From NCBI RefSeq assembly GCF_000257645.1, contig NZ_AJHJ01000014.1:35892-99891 (forward strand): a stretch of 64,000 nt of DNA, given 5' to 3'. Numbering within the stretch: position 1 is the first letter of the stretch; each line of letters begins with the position of its first letter. The notes beneath the pieces are model-generated. The model saw only the letters and a list, made by a program, of their open reading frames with translations. It had not been told where the DNA came from and did no database searches. Positions 8,548 through 17,576 of this stretch are shown here, one piece after another. The DNA is from Serratia sp. M24T3 (GTDB taxonomy: Bacteria > Pseudomonadota > Gammaproteobacteria > Enterobacterales > Enterobacteriaceae). The position numbers were made by a program, and so were the translations under genes.

Positions 8548-10086
8548 GTGAGTGCAGTAATGAATAAAAATCAACAAGAGATCATCCTGACAGTAGGTCT
8601 ATTTTTCGACGGCACCGGAAATAATGCCATTAATGTCGGGAACATGCTTGATGACTGTAAAAACGATAATTTTAATGTGTATTCCGTCGAGGCAAAAACC
8701 CTTCTCGGGCAGCATGCCGTAACACATAAAAAACTGATTGGTAACCATGCTTTAAGTTATACGAATTATTACTCGAATGTGTACTGGTTAAGTTATCTCT
8801 ATAAGCAAACTTATTCGGCGCCGAGCAATTATTTTCAAAAATCTCTATATATTCAGGGGATTGGAACTGAATCGGAGAAGCCTGACAGCTTGTTAGGCTC
8901 AGCGTTGGGGGTTGCAGGAACGGGTATTATTGCCAAGACAGATGTAGCTATAAACATGATTTCATTAGCTATACAGCAAGAAATAGTTGCGATCAAAAAA
9001 GTGTTGGCCACAGATAATTTTATTATTAAATCCCTTCAGTTCGATATATTTGGTTTTAGTCGCGGTGCGGCTTCGGCTCGCCATTTTTCCAACCGAGTAT
9101 TTAATAAAGATCCCGCCCTTATACAAGCAGTAAAACGCGGAGTGGGCTGTCTGGAATATCATGGCGAGCCGTGCGGAAAAACACGATTTATTGGCATTTT
9201 CGATACAGTAACTGCAATAGGTGAGGTGGCAAATGGTTTGAATCCTCACAGCTCCAATACTGGCAGTGTAGATATTAGACTTCGGCCTGGAGTCGCGGAA
9301 AAGGTATTCCACATCACGGCTCAGCACGAATGTCGTTTTAACTTTGCCCTTAACAGTGTTCAACCGGCCTGGCCCGAACTCATGCTGCCTGGCAGTCACT
9401 CTGACATCGGCGGTGGCTATTTACCGTTGGAAAAAGAAAATGTCTTTCTGACCAGGCCCTATAGCCAGCCTGTCAATAAGCAACAACTTGATTCAGAAAC
9501 ACGGGTATATCGCCAAACTTTAGCTCAACGCAAGACGATAGAGTCTGCGCCAACACTTACGCCAATATTACGCAATCAAAAAGTGCAGGTCGAAAGCTGG
9601 TCTAAAATCTCTTATCAGCGGGATCGGTATAATAACGAGCAAAAATTTAGTTTCTCGGCGTTGGCTTTGCCTGAACGAATCATTAAAAATGATTGGTCAA
9701 GAGTGGTCTTGAGAGTCATGGTTGATGCAGCAAAAAAGGCGGGGGTTTTATTTGATCCTATCAGCGATACCCAGCAAGAATTACTGTTACCTCCTGAATT
9801 GACGCCCTTACTCAGCAAAGCGCTGGCGATGGGCGATGACGTCTGGCATGGACAAAAAAATGCCGAATTTAGCAACGACGAGCTAACATTACTCGGCAAA
9901 GATTACCTGCACTGCTCGGCAAACTGGAATGAGGTCATGGTTGATGCGCAGGGGGCACATTATGGCGAGTCGGCGGTAACGGAAATTATCGGCTTTACCA
10001 ATCGTCCAGATGAACACTGGAAAAGAACTTGTTACGGTATGGACGGCATCCGGCAACAATCCGCCGAGAAAACAAAAAAGGCTTAA
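8548..10086 (+). CDS. DUF2235 alpha/beta hydrolase, Tle1-like
   Basis: A 512-residue protein with the features of the DUF2235 family, to which the type VI secretion phospholipase effectors Tle1 belong. Seen: the N-terminal FFDGTGNN motif, the nucleophile elbow GFSRGAASARHF with the predicted serine at about residue 171, and GSHSDIGGGY with a predicted acid residue at about 286. There is no signal peptide, consistent with delivery by a contractile system rather than Sec. No vgrG, PAAR or obvious immunity gene flanks it. It is inserted between a transporter gene and the ynfD-ynfB-ynfA block. GTG 8548 is used as start; ATG at 8560 is equally possible, as neither has a clear ribosome site. Base composition is somewhat more AT-rich than its neighbours, suggesting acquisition. 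Toxin function is inference. Confidence 0.8.
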   Translation: MSAVMNKNQQEIILTVGLFFDGTGNNAINVGNMLDDCKNDNFNVYSVEAKTLLGQHAVTHKKLIGNHALSYTNYYSNVYWLSYLYKQTYSAPSNYFQKSLYIQGIGTESEKPDSLLGSALGVAGTGIIAKTDVAINMISLAIQQEIVAIKKVLATDNFIIKSLQFDIFGFSRGAASARHFSNRVFNKDPALIQAVKRGVGCLEYHGEPCGKTRFIGIFDTVTAIGEVANGLNPHSSNTGSVDIRLRPGVAEKVFHITAQHECRFNFALNSVQPAWPELMLPGSHSDIGGGYLPLEKENVFLTRPYSQPVNKQQLDSETRVYRQTLAQRKTIESAPTLTPILRNQKVQVESWSKISYQRDRYNNEQKFSFSALALPERIIKNDWSRVVLRVMVDAAKKAGVLFDPISDTQQELLLPPELTPLLSKALAMGDDVWHGQKNAEFSNDELTLLGKDYLHCSANWNEVMVDAQGAHYGESAVTEIIGFTNRPDEHWKRTCYGMDGIRQQSAEKTKKA

Positions 10087-10107
10087 ACAGTTGCCCGCTT
10101 AAGCCTT
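10074..10107 (-). terminator. Rho-independent terminator of ynfD-like gene
   Basis: Stem AAGGCTTAA (10078-10086) and TTAAGCCTT (10099-10107) with a 12-nt loop. On the minus strand the stem is followed by a run of six U (A-run at 10074-10079), so it ends the minus-strand transcript. It overlaps the last codons of the DUF2235 gene on the opposite strand. Confidence 0.8.
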
Positions 10108-10129
10108 AACTCATTGGATTAACAACACC

Positions 10130-10429
10130 TTACTGTGCTGTGGCATCCTGACTGGTTCCAGTTTTCGGACTTGCAGTCGTGTCATCGCCACCGCCAGAAG
10201 TCTTGCTGTAAACAATTTTCTGTGTGTCGTTATCACAGTGACCCACCACCTGACCACCGGCCTGATCTGCCTGATCGTTCGCGACGATATCCAGTTTGAA
10301 GCCTGACTCAGGTAAGCCATTAGCCACGATTTTCTTGGAAATATCCGCTTTTACGCTGTCGCAAGAGGCCATTGCAGCCAGTGGAGACAGGGTCATTAGA
10401 GCCAGGCAAACCATCAGAGTCTTTTTCAT
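10130..10429 (-). CDS. ynfD: DUF1161 periplasmic protein, YnfD-like
   Basis: A 99-residue exported protein of unknown function. A signal peptide (MKKTLMVCLALMTLSPLAAMA) is followed by a small domain with two cysteines, one at the mature N-terminus (SCDSVK) and one in VVGHCDNDTQKIVY, which may form a disulfide. The NGLPESGFKL and VANDQADQAGGQVVGHCDND segments are typical of DUF1161. The tail after about residue 80 is Thr/Ser/Gly-rich and probably disordered. In E. coli ynfD lies in the same neighbourhood (ynfB, ynfC, ynfD), which supports the symbol; I am less sure of strict orthology than of the family. Confidence 0.75.
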   Translation of the reverse strand: MKKTLMVCLALMTLSPLAAMASCDSVKADISKKIVANGLPESGFKLDIVANDQADQAGGQVVGHCDNDTQKIVYSKTSGGGDDTTASPKTGTSQDATAQ

Positions 10430-10575
10430 ATTTTCGTCCTTTAATGAATAGCTTGTATGCCAAGTTTAGCAGCTAACTACAATCTATCGAGCTGGGTTTG
10501 TAGGTCTGTTCTGAGTTATCAATAACAACGAGCAAAAATTTTGTTTACGCTAACCGGTCGATTAAGACCTGATGA

Positions 10576-10944
10576 TTAAGGTGCCAGCAGCTGATTGCCA
10601 GTGCGACGGTCAAGGCAGCGCGAGGTGGTCGGTTCCCAATAGGCATTGAGATTGCGGCTGGCGTTGCATCTGTCGCGCAGCTGTTCCGCGTTGGCGTACT
10701 TGGCGTTGTCTCTTTCTTGAATTTCGATTCTCTGTTGGCGCAGTGTTCGAGTCGCGTTCCATTGCTCTTTACTTTGCTGAGCCTGTTCGTTGCTCAGGGA
10801 GTTATTGCCGCTACCGCCAAATACGCAAGTTCCGCCAGCGCAGTTGGTTTCAGCATGGGCAGCGATCTGCCAGGTGCCTGAAAGAACCAGCAGGGCGACT
10901 GGTAGCATCCGGCGGAGCAGTCGAGACTTCACTATTGTATTCAT
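10576..10944 (-). CDS. ynfB: UPF0482 / DUF1283 periplasmic protein YnfB
   Basis: A 122-residue exported protein of unknown function. An N-terminal signal peptide ends at AAHAET, and the C-terminal half (KEQWNATRTLRQ, CNASRNLNAYWEPTTSRCLD, RRTG) matches E. coli YnfB closely. Two conserved cysteines (in DRCNAS and SRCLD) could pair; two more lie just after the signal peptide (NCAGGTC). It is divergent from ynfA, as in E. coli. Confidence 0.9.
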   Translation of the reverse strand: MNTIVKSRLLRRMLPVALLVLSGTWQIAAHAETNCAGGTCVFGGSGNNSLSNEQAQQSKEQWNATRTLRQQRIEIQERDNAKYANAEQLRDRCNASRNLNAYWEPTTSRCLDRRTGNQLLAP

Positions 10945-11087
10945 TAGCTCTTCCTTATAGGTTTACACATCGCAAACGCGATTAGTAAAATTATACCACC
11001 CTGACCGCATACGTCACCTAATGACAGGCTGATGGTTTAGATTTGATTCAACTAGATAGTAAAACTTTAGGGAGTTTCTCCGCCTCA

Positions 11088-11414
11088 ATGTTAAAAACAA
11101 CGCTGCTATTCTTTGTCACCGCGCTGGCCGAAATTATCGGCTGTTTCCTGCCTTACCTTTGGCTGCGCAAGGGTGGAAGCATCCTGTTGTTGGTTCCTGC
11201 GGCTGCAAGTCTGGCGCTGTTTGTCTGGCTGCTTACCCTGCATCCTGCGGCAAGCGGGCGCGTTTATGCAGCTTATGGCGGGGTTTACGTCCTGACTGCG
11301 CTACTGTGGCTGCATTTTGTAGACGGCGCAAAACTGGCGATTACCGACTGGATTGGTGCGCTGGTCGCACTGGCCGGCATGCTGATTATTATTTCTGGCT
11401 GGAAATCTTACTGA
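11088..11414 (+). CDS. ynfA: UPF0060 small membrane protein YnfA
   Basis: A 108-residue inner-membrane protein with four hydrophobic helices, related to small multidrug resistance exporters. The block [18 protein letters not shown] is identical in E. coli YnfA, and the ends ([20 protein letters not shown] and [12 protein letters not shown]) match too. The ATG at 11088 is chosen from this alignment and a GGGAG site at 11070-11074; an upstream in-frame TTG at 11043 would add residues absent from the family. Confidence 0.93.
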   Translation: MLKTTLLFFVTALAEIIGCFLPYLWLRKGGSILLLVPAAASLALFVWLLTLHPAASGRVYAAYGGVYVLTALLWLHFVDGAKLAITDWIGALVALAGMLIIISGWKSY

Positions 11415-11419
11415 TACGC

Positions 11420-11460
11420 CTCGGGCATGAAAAAGGGCGTCGTTTTCGCGATGCCCTGAG
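11420..11460. terminator. Probable bidirectional terminator between ynfA and ydfG
   Basis: CTCGGGCAT (11420-11428) can pair with ATGCCCTGAG (11451-11460, one bulged T), and TAAATTTTTG follows on the plus strand. It lies between two converging genes. Confidence 0.5.
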
Positions 11461-11489
11461 TAAATTTTTGTCACTTGTTTGCTTAACGA

Positions 11490-12239
11490 TTACTCGTCGC
11501 GGTTAACGCGCAAACCGGCGAAGGACTGATTAACCGGCATCATCTCAATAGAGTTGATATTGACGTGCGCAGGCAAAGTTGCCGCCCAGAACACGGATTC
11601 AGCGACGTCTTCAGCAGTGAGCGGATCAGTTTTATCATAGGTCTGGTTAACTTTCTGATCGTCTCCTTTGAAGCGCACGTTAGAGAACTCAGTGCCGCCG
11701 CACAGGCCCGGCTCGATGTTGGTTACGCGCACTTTCGTACCAAACAGGTCGGTTCGCAGATTAAGACTGAACTGGCGTACAAACGCCTTGGTCGCGCCAT
11801 AAACGTTACCGCCCTGATAAGGCCAGTTACCGGCGATAGAGCCGATATTGATGACGTGCCCGGTATTGCGCTCAACCAGCCCCGGCAGAACGGCGCGGGT
11901 CACATACACCAACCCTTTGGTATTGGTATCGATCATGGTTTCCCAGTCGTCCAAAGAAGCTTTGTCAGCCGTTTCAATACCCAGTGCCAGACCAGCGTTG
12001 TTCACCAGAACGTCAATTTTTTTCCATTCAGCAGGCAGTGAAGCCATCGCTTGCTCGATAGAGGCGCGATCGGTGACATCCAGCTGAGCAACATGCAGTG
12101 CGTCACCGAGTTCGGCTTTCAAATCATCCAGACGTTCTTTACGACGACCGGTGGCAATAACCTGGTGTCCGGCGCTAACGAATTTACGGGCAATAGCGGC
12201 GCCAAATCCGGCTGTAGCGCCGGTTACGAAAATGATCAT
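11490..12239 (-). CDS. ydfG: NADP-dependent 3-hydroxy acid dehydrogenase YdfG (SDR)
   Basis: A 249-residue short-chain dehydrogenase that in E. coli oxidises L-allo-threonine, L-serine and 3-hydroxypropionate-type acids with NADP (malonic semialdehyde reductase in the pyrimidine route). Seen: the nucleotide motif TGATAGFG (6-13), the NNAG motif (80-83), and catalytic Ser134, Tyr147 and Lys151 (YGATK). The segment EPGLCGGTEFSNVRFKGDD is nearly identical to E. coli YdfG, with a Cys in place of Val. ydfG is also close to ynfA in E. coli. It ends convergent with ynfA. Confidence 0.93.
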   Translation of the reverse strand: MIIFVTGATAGFGAAIARKFVSAGHQVIATGRRKERLDDLKAELGDALHVAQLDVTDRASIEQAMASLPAEWKKIDVLVNNAGLALGIETADKASLDDWETMIDTNTKGLVYVTRAVLPGLVERNTGHVINIGSIAGNWPYQGGNVYGATKAFVRQFSLNLRTDLFGTKVRVTNIEPGLCGGTEFSNVRFKGDDQKVNQTYDKTDPLTAEDVAESVFWAATLPAHVNINSIEMMPVNQSFAGLRVNRDE

Positions 12240-12357
12240 CTTTGCGTTCCTTAAAATAATAAGCCCTGAGAGCAGGGAAAAGTTTAGGCCATAAAAATTG
12301 CTGGGTTTACTAATAACACATTGTTAACTAAGGCGGCTAGAGCGATCGTGCGCGAGC

Positions 12358-13419
12358 TTATTTGTGGTGCTTCAAATAAGGCGCAATCAGTGACAAATCG
12401 GCATCCGACAGGCGATCGGAAGCAGTCTGCGCCTGATGCCAGTAAGGATAAAGCAGCGGAGGCTGGCTGACCTGATTCAGTCGCTCAAGCTCTTCGGTGC
12501 TCAATTCCAGATGCGCCGCTTTCAGGTTATCTTCCAGCTGTTGCTCACTGCGCGCTCCGACAATCACCGAACTCACCAGCGGTTTTGAAAGCAGCCAGGC
12601 CAGTGAAATCTGCGCTGCCGAAACACCTCGCGCCTCGGCCATTTCAACTAATACATCAACAATATCATAGAGTTTATCTTCATCACGCACGGGTGGTTCA
12701 CCCCATTCAGCCAGATGACGAGTCCCCTCCGGCTGCGGCTGATTGCGGCGATATTTCCCTGACAGCAAACCGCCCGCCAGTGGGCTCCATACCAGCACGC
12801 CCAGCCCCTGATCGTGACTCACCGGCAGCAGCTCATACTCGGCTTCACGCGCCTGCAGGGTGTAGTGAATTTGCTGGCTAATCGGGCGCACCCAATGATT
12901 GGCTTCACTCACACCCAGCGTTTTCATCAGATGCCAGGCCGAAAAGTTGGACAGGCCGACATAGCGCACTTTGCCACTGCTCACCAAGTCTTCCAGCGCG
13001 CGTAGCGTTTCTTCCAACGGCGTCAGGCCATCCCATTGATGTAATTGGTAAAGATCAATATGATCGCTATTCAGGCGCTTAAGGCTGGCCTCGCATGCGC
13101 GCAAAATATGATGGCGTGATGAACCGGCGTTATTCACACCTTCACCCATCGGGAACCGCGCCTTGGTCGCGATCAGCACGTCGTTTCGCTGCTTGCCCAA
13201 GGCCTCGCCAAGAATTTCTTCGGACATACCGCCCGAATAAACATCAGCAGTATCAAACAGGTTAATACCGGCGTCGCGACAGAGCGTAATCTGGCGTCGC
13301 GCATTCGCGACATCGGTCTGACCGGTTTTAGCAAATTTACCCTGACCACCGAAGGTCATGGTCCCGAGACTCAGCTTTGAAACTTTGAGTCCTGAACGGC
13401 CAAGTTGACGATATTCCAT
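12358..13419 (-). CDS. Aldo/keto reductase
   Basis: A 353-residue NADPH-dependent reductase of the aldo/keto reductase superfamily (TIM barrel), probably cytosolic and acting on an unidentified aldehyde or ketone. The catalytic tetrad is visible: Asp56 and Tyr61 in LFDTADVYSGG, Lys86 in IATKARF and His127 in LYQLHQWD. The C-terminal VIVGARSEQQLEDN is the NADP-binding signature. Length and the YRQLGRSGLKVSKLSLGTM opening are typical of the YajO/Tas-like group. It follows ydfG on the same strand after 118 bp and may be a separate unit. Confidence 0.85.
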   Translation of the reverse strand: MEYRQLGRSGLKVSKLSLGTMTFGGQGKFAKTGQTDVANARRQITLCRDAGINLFDTADVYSGGMSEEILGEALGKQRNDVLIATKARFPMGEGVNNAGSSRHHILRACEASLKRLNSDHIDLYQLHQWDGLTPLEETLRALEDLVSSGKVRYVGLSNFSAWHLMKTLGVSEANHWVRPISQQIHYTLQAREAEYELLPVSHDQGLGVLVWSPLAGGLLSGKYRRNQPQPEGTRHLAEWGEPPVRDEDKLYDIVDVLVEMAEARGVSAAQISLAWLLSKPLVSSVIVGARSEQQLEDNLKAAHLELSTEELERLNQVSQPPLLYPYWHQAQTASDRLSDADLSLIAPYLKHHK

Positions 13420-13478
13420 CTTGTGTCTCCTTACCTGTGATTTGCATTGATAGGTAGTTTGTAGCGAATGTTAATCTT

Positions 13479-14948
13479 CTAAATTTGTGGCGTTTTTTCT
13501 GTTGGCTTTGCGGATTCGACTGAGTTTGCCGCCGCTTTCTTTTTCTTCTGGCGGATCTCGTCGCCGTCGGTGATGCTCAGGGTCATACTATCGAACATGC
13601 CAAAAATAGCGATGCAGCCGACAATAATAAATGCCAGTCGGAAACTGCCCAGCGAGATGCCGTTGCTGCTTAGCGGTGCAAAATGTTCGGCAACACGCAG
13701 CGCCAGCGCGCCAATGGCAATACCGAGTCCGGAAGAGAGCTGCTGGGCGGTGTTAAATAATGTGTTGGCACCCCCCATCATCGGACTCGGCACCTGCGAA
13801 AACGCCAGAGTATTCACGGCGGTAAACTGCATCGAGCGCGTCATACCGCTGACAAACAGCAATATAAAGGTTAACGGCGTCGGCACGGCCGGAGTGAGAA
13901 AGGCACAGGCAAAAATAGTCAGTGCATTCAGAAAGCCGTTAACCACCAGAATGGATCGAAAAGGAAAACGGAATAAAATTGCCGAGGTAAAAGGTTTCAT
14001 CGCCAGATTACCGGCAAACACCGACAGCACAAGCAAACCGGCATCAAAGGCGTTCATGCCGTAGCCAAGCTGGAACAGCAGCGGCAGTAAAAAGGGTAAC
14101 GCACCGATTGCGATACGAAACAGCGACCCGCCAATAACCGTGACATTGTAACTTTTTATCTTCATTGCAATCATTGGCAGCAGGGGATGAGGCGTTTTTA
14201 ACGAATGAGTCACTGCCAACGCGCCGACCAATAAACTGCCGATCACACACAGTGTCGGCTGCCACAAAGAGGCTCCCCCTTTATTAAACCAGTCTAGACC
14301 AAACATCAGCCCCAGACAGGCGACCCCGGTCAGCACAAATCCTAAAATGTCGAAAGGCACGCCCTTTGGACCTGTTTCGTTGGGAATAAGCTTTATACTC
14401 AGCAACAGCGCGATCACTCCCAATGGGACATTCAGGATGAAAATCCAGTGCCACGAGGCATAGGTCGTAATGAAACCGCCGAGCGGAGGTCCGAGTATCG
14501 GGGCAACCAGCGCGGGCCAGGTAATGGTTGCAATGGCTTTTATCAGATCGGCCTTGGCGGTATTGCGGAGCACCACCAGCCTGCCAACGGGGACCATTAA
14601 TGCACCAGCAAACCCTTGCAGCATGCGGGCTGCGGTAAATGCAGGCAAGCTGACACTCATTGCGCACAGGATTGACGCCAGGGTAAACAGCACAATAGCG
14701 GAAGAGAAAATAGTTCGCGTGCCGAAGCGGTTGGCTATCCAGCCACTGGCCGGGATAAACACCGTTAAAGTCAAAATATAGGCAGAAACGCCAATGTTGA
14801 GGTCGATAGGGTGAACCCCAAACGCTTGCGCCATTTTTGGCAAGGCAGTGACGATAACCGTGGCATCGAGGTTTTCCATAAACATCGCGCCAGCCACCAG
14901 CAGTGGGAGCGCAGAACCTGATGGAAGTGTAAGTTTTTTCATTGGCAT
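13479..14948 (-). CDS. MFS transporter, DHA2 (MdtD/HsrA-like) family
   Basis: A 489-residue inner-membrane protein with about 13-14 hydrophobic segments. Seen: FMENLDATVIVTALPKMA, the DHA2 helix-1 motif; GWIANRFGTRTIF, the MFS loop motif; and RMLQGFAGALMVPVGRLVVL, the helix-4/5 motif. It resembles MdtD and HsrA more than EmrB, and lacks the partner EmrA gene. A likely multidrug or metabolite exporter; the substrate cannot be read from sequence. The tail after residue 460 is Lys/Glu-rich. ATG at 14948 or 14942 could start it. Confidence 0.82.
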   Translation of the reverse strand: MPMKKLTLPSGSALPLLVAGAMFMENLDATVIVTALPKMAQAFGVHPIDLNIGVSAYILTLTVFIPASGWIANRFGTRTIFSSAIVLFTLASILCAMSVSLPAFTAARMLQGFAGALMVPVGRLVVLRNTAKADLIKAIATITWPALVAPILGPPLGGFITTYASWHWIFILNVPLGVIALLLSIKLIPNETGPKGVPFDILGFVLTGVACLGLMFGLDWFNKGGASLWQPTLCVIGSLLVGALAVTHSLKTPHPLLPMIAMKIKSYNVTVIGGSLFRIAIGALPFLLPLLFQLGYGMNAFDAGLLVLSVFAGNLAMKPFTSAILFRFPFRSILVVNGFLNALTIFACAFLTPAVPTPLTFILLFVSGMTRSMQFTAVNTLAFSQVPSPMMGGANTLFNTAQQLSSGLGIAIGALALRVAEHFAPLSSNGISLGSFRLAFIIVGCIAIFGMFDSMTLSITDGDEIRQKKKKAAANSVESAKPTEKTPQI

Positions 14949-15347
14949 AGTGCCTGAATATAAAGGAAGTTCCTTGTGCTGAACATCAATAAGTCCCTGA
15001 ATAAAAGCAATAAATTAGCTTAGTTTATGCCTGTTTTTGCAAAGCGGAAAGTGCCGTAAAATGCAGGCATATAGATTAGCAAGCTCATATTTGGCCTGGC
15101 AATTAACAGCCAGTCTGCCTCTGAGCATAGCCGATTCGGGTGGGCGATCAACTGCAAAAGTGTGTGTAAATTTTGTTACTTAATTGCGCCATTAAAGTTA
15201 AGGCTGATATTGGGAGTTCACAACGCCAGCCCGATCAATCGATCAATTAATTAATCAATTTGTTTAGCCAGCGGGCCATAGGTTTGGCTCATTAATTTGT
15301 ATGCCGAAGGAAAAAATAACCTTTATTTGCTTGTCGGTAGCCAAAAG
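14949..15347. other. Intergenic region, divergent promoters expected
   Basis: About 400 bp between two divergent genes. AT-rich, with overlapping repeats of GATCAAT and TTAAT at 15233-15261 just before the acyltransferase gene. No gene or clear operator recognised; a short in-frame extension from TTG 15297 is judged non-coding. Confidence 0.4.
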
Positions 15348-16403
15348 ATGAAATCCAAAATTGAGTCGTTGCAGGTGCTGCGTGCTTTCGCTGCTGTCTT
15401 TGTGGTGGTAAACCATTTGTGGGGAGAATACGACACAACAATTACCCAGAGTTTAGGGCTTAATATTATAGGTAATTTCGGCGTAGATGCCTTCTTCATT
15501 CTTAGCGGGTTTATCATGTGTTATAAAACACGTGAAGATTCACGGCTGGGATTGAGCACGGGGATTGATTTTATAAAAAAGAGAATCGAAAGGATCTATC
15601 CAATTTTTTTAATCATATTAATCCCTTTTATGCTGCTTTATCTTAAGCAAACGCACCCTGCAAGAATATATGAAATTATAGGCAACATTTTCCTGCTACC
15701 GTCTTTTACCAGTAATCCTAGCTATCATATGCTTATTGGACCTTCGTGGTCGCTGGTTTACGAAATGTTTTTTTATATTATCTATGCGGTTGTCATGATG
15801 CTGGTAAGAAATAAAAAACAGCTAGTCATTTTTTCAGTAGGATTCTTGGTATTGATGGTCGTCACCATAGACGCCTTCTCGCTGCGAGGCCCGGAATTGG
15901 GGGCGTCGAACTTCTCCTACATGATAGGCGATCCGCTGATGATCAACTTTGCAATGGGCTGTCTTTATGCCCAATGCTTCAATAAACTGCATCAGGTTAA
16001 AATATCAATACCATTAGCCACTATTATGATTCTGGCCTTTTTCATACTTGGGATGTGGTTAAATGAGAAGGGGATTGCCAGATTTGTCTCTTTTGGACTT
16101 CCGGCGATGGCAATAGTGATTATATTTAGTCTTATGGATGCATCAGGCTCTCGGTCTTACCGTTTGCTGGTTTATTTAGGCAATGCTTCGTACAGCATTT
16201 ATATTACGCATTTCTTCACTCAAGTTTGCGCGCTGATTTTATTCTCCCATATGAATATCAATCATGATTTATATGGCATTATATTTTCAATGGTTTCAGT
16301 GATTGCCGCCTGTCTATTCTATTCATTGATTGAGAAAAGGATTATTTTGGCCTTTCAAAAAAGGTCATTGCATCAGCGAGTGCCCAAGGATGTGATTCAA
16401 TAA
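15348..16403 (+). CDS. Acyltransferase 3 family membrane protein
   Basis: A 351-residue integral membrane O-acyltransferase (Acyl_transf_3), the family that adds acetyl or other acyl groups to polysaccharides such as O-antigen or exopolysaccharide. The opening SLQVLRAFAAVFVVVNHLWG carries the family R/H pair (R near residue 10 and catalytic-type H in NHLW), followed by GVDAFFILSGFIM, the second family motif. About ten hydrophobic helices follow. It stands alone, followed by a strong hairpin, with no sugar biosynthesis genes beside it, so its substrate is unknown. Start ATG 15348 is chosen by homology to the family's start just before this motif. Confidence 0.87.
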   Translation: MKSKIESLQVLRAFAAVFVVVNHLWGEYDTTITQSLGLNIIGNFGVDAFFILSGFIMCYKTREDSRLGLSTGIDFIKKRIERIYPIFLIILIPFMLLYLKQTHPARIYEIIGNIFLLPSFTSNPSYHMLIGPSWSLVYEMFFYIIYAVVMMLVRNKKQLVIFSVGFLVLMVVTIDAFSLRGPELGASNFSYMIGDPLMINFAMGCLYAQCFNKLHQVKISIPLATIMILAFFILGMWLNEKGIARFVSFGLPAMAIVIIFSLMDASGSRSYRLLVYLGNASYSIYITHFFTQVCALILFSHMNINHDLYGIIFSMVSVIAACLFYSLIEKRIILAFQKRSLHQRVPKDVIQ

Positions 16404-16412
16404 AATGCCGCT

Positions 16413-16440
16413 CAGGCAATACCCGGCAGAGTATTGCCTG
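16413..16440 (+). terminator. Hairpin after acyltransferase gene
   Basis: A perfect 10-bp stem CAGGCAATAC (16413-16422) with GTATTGCCTG (16431-16440) and an 8-nt loop. Only TTGTT follows, so the U-tract is weak. Probably serves both converging genes. Confidence 0.6.
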
Positions 16441-16481
16441 TTGTTAAGTATAATAACCAACCCAACACATTTATTAATCTA

Positions 16482-17576
16482 TTAACTGTCGCTTTCTGCT
16501 AATCGCTGCCCGCTTTGAGCATCAAACAGATGAATACCATCACTGCGTGCCTGGAGATAAACTGGCGTATCGACGTGCGCACTCACGCGGCCTGCGCACT
16601 GTACGTGCAGTGGGAATCCACACCAGTCAATATGCATCAGACTGCTTTCACCGGTCACTTCCAGCAGGCGCAAAGTTGCGGCAGGCTGCGTGCCGGGGTC
16701 AGTTAGCGAAATATCGTGCGGTCGCAAACCCAGGGTTACAGGTTTTCCGGCGCAATTTTGCGCGCCTGGATGCCATTTTTTCGGCAACGGAAACCACAGC
16801 TCATCACACTGTACGCCTGGCTGGCCCGCTCTCTCACTGAACACACCGTTAAAGAGATTCATCGGCGGTGAGCCAATAAAACGCGCCACAAAAGTGTTGA
16901 CCGGCCGGTCATAAATCTCCAGCGGCTCGCCTTGCTGCACGATAAACCCGTCTTTCATTACCACAATACAGTCCGCTAGCGTCATCGCTTCAATCTGGTC
17001 GTGAGTAACGTACACCGTGGTGGTTCGAAACTGCTGGTGTACCGACTTTATCTCGGCGCGAAGCTCCATACGCAACTGGGCGTCAAGGTTAGACAGCGGT
17101 TCATCAAACAGAAAAACTTTCGGACTGCGGACCAGCGCACGGCCCATGGCAACGCGCTGACGTTGGCCGCCGGACAGGTCTTTCGGCAAACGTTTCAGCA
17201 GGTGATCAATACCCAGCACTTTGGCGGCCTGCAATACTTTGCTTTGCTGCTCTGCTTTCGGAACACGTTTTACCTGCATGTGAAAGGCCATATTTTCGGC
17301 CACTGTAAGGTGCGGATAAAGCGCATAGCTTTGAAATACCATGGCAATATCGCGATCGGCCGGATCGTGATTGTTGATTTGTTTCTGGTCGAGCAGAATT
17401 TCTCCCTCCGACACCGACTCAAGACCGGCCAACAGGCGAAGCAAGGTGGATTTACCGCAGCCGGAAGGGCCAACGAGTACGGTAAAACTGCCGTCCTGAA
17501 TAGTCAGGTCCAGAGGTTTGAGCACCTGCTGTTTGCCATAGCTTTTGGCCACTTTTACCAATTCAACGCGTGCCAT
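16482..17576 (-). CDS. Sugar ABC transporter ATP-binding protein (MalK/UgpC type)
   Basis: A 364-residue ATPase that drives the CUT1 importer encoded by the same operon. Walker A GPSGCGKST (36-44), signature LSGGQRQR (134-141), Walker B VFLFDEP (154-160) and a C-terminal TOBE/OB regulatory region (LGLRPHDISL near residue 290) are present. It directly follows the kinase gene (start adjacent to the kinase stop), so translation is probably coupled. The order substrate-binding protein, two permeases, kinase, ATPase is that of a complete uptake-plus-phosphorylation operon. Confidence 0.92.
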   Translation of the reverse strand: MARVELVKVAKSYGKQQVLKPLDLTIQDGSFTVLVGPSGCGKSTLLRLLAGLESVSEGEILLDQKQINNHDPADRDIAMVFQSYALYPHLTVAENMAFHMQVKRVPKAEQQSKVLQAAKVLGIDHLLKRLPKDLSGGQRQRVAMGRALVRSPKVFLFDEPLSNLDAQLRMELRAEIKSVHQQFRTTTVYVTHDQIEAMTLADCIVVMKDGFIVQQGEPLEIYDRPVNTFVARFIGSPPMNLFNGVFSERAGQPGVQCDELWFPLPKKWHPGAQNCAGKPVTLGLRPHDISLTDPGTQPAATLRLLEVTGESSLMHIDWCGFPLHVQCAGRVSAHVDTPVYLQARSDGIHLFDAQSGQRLAESDS

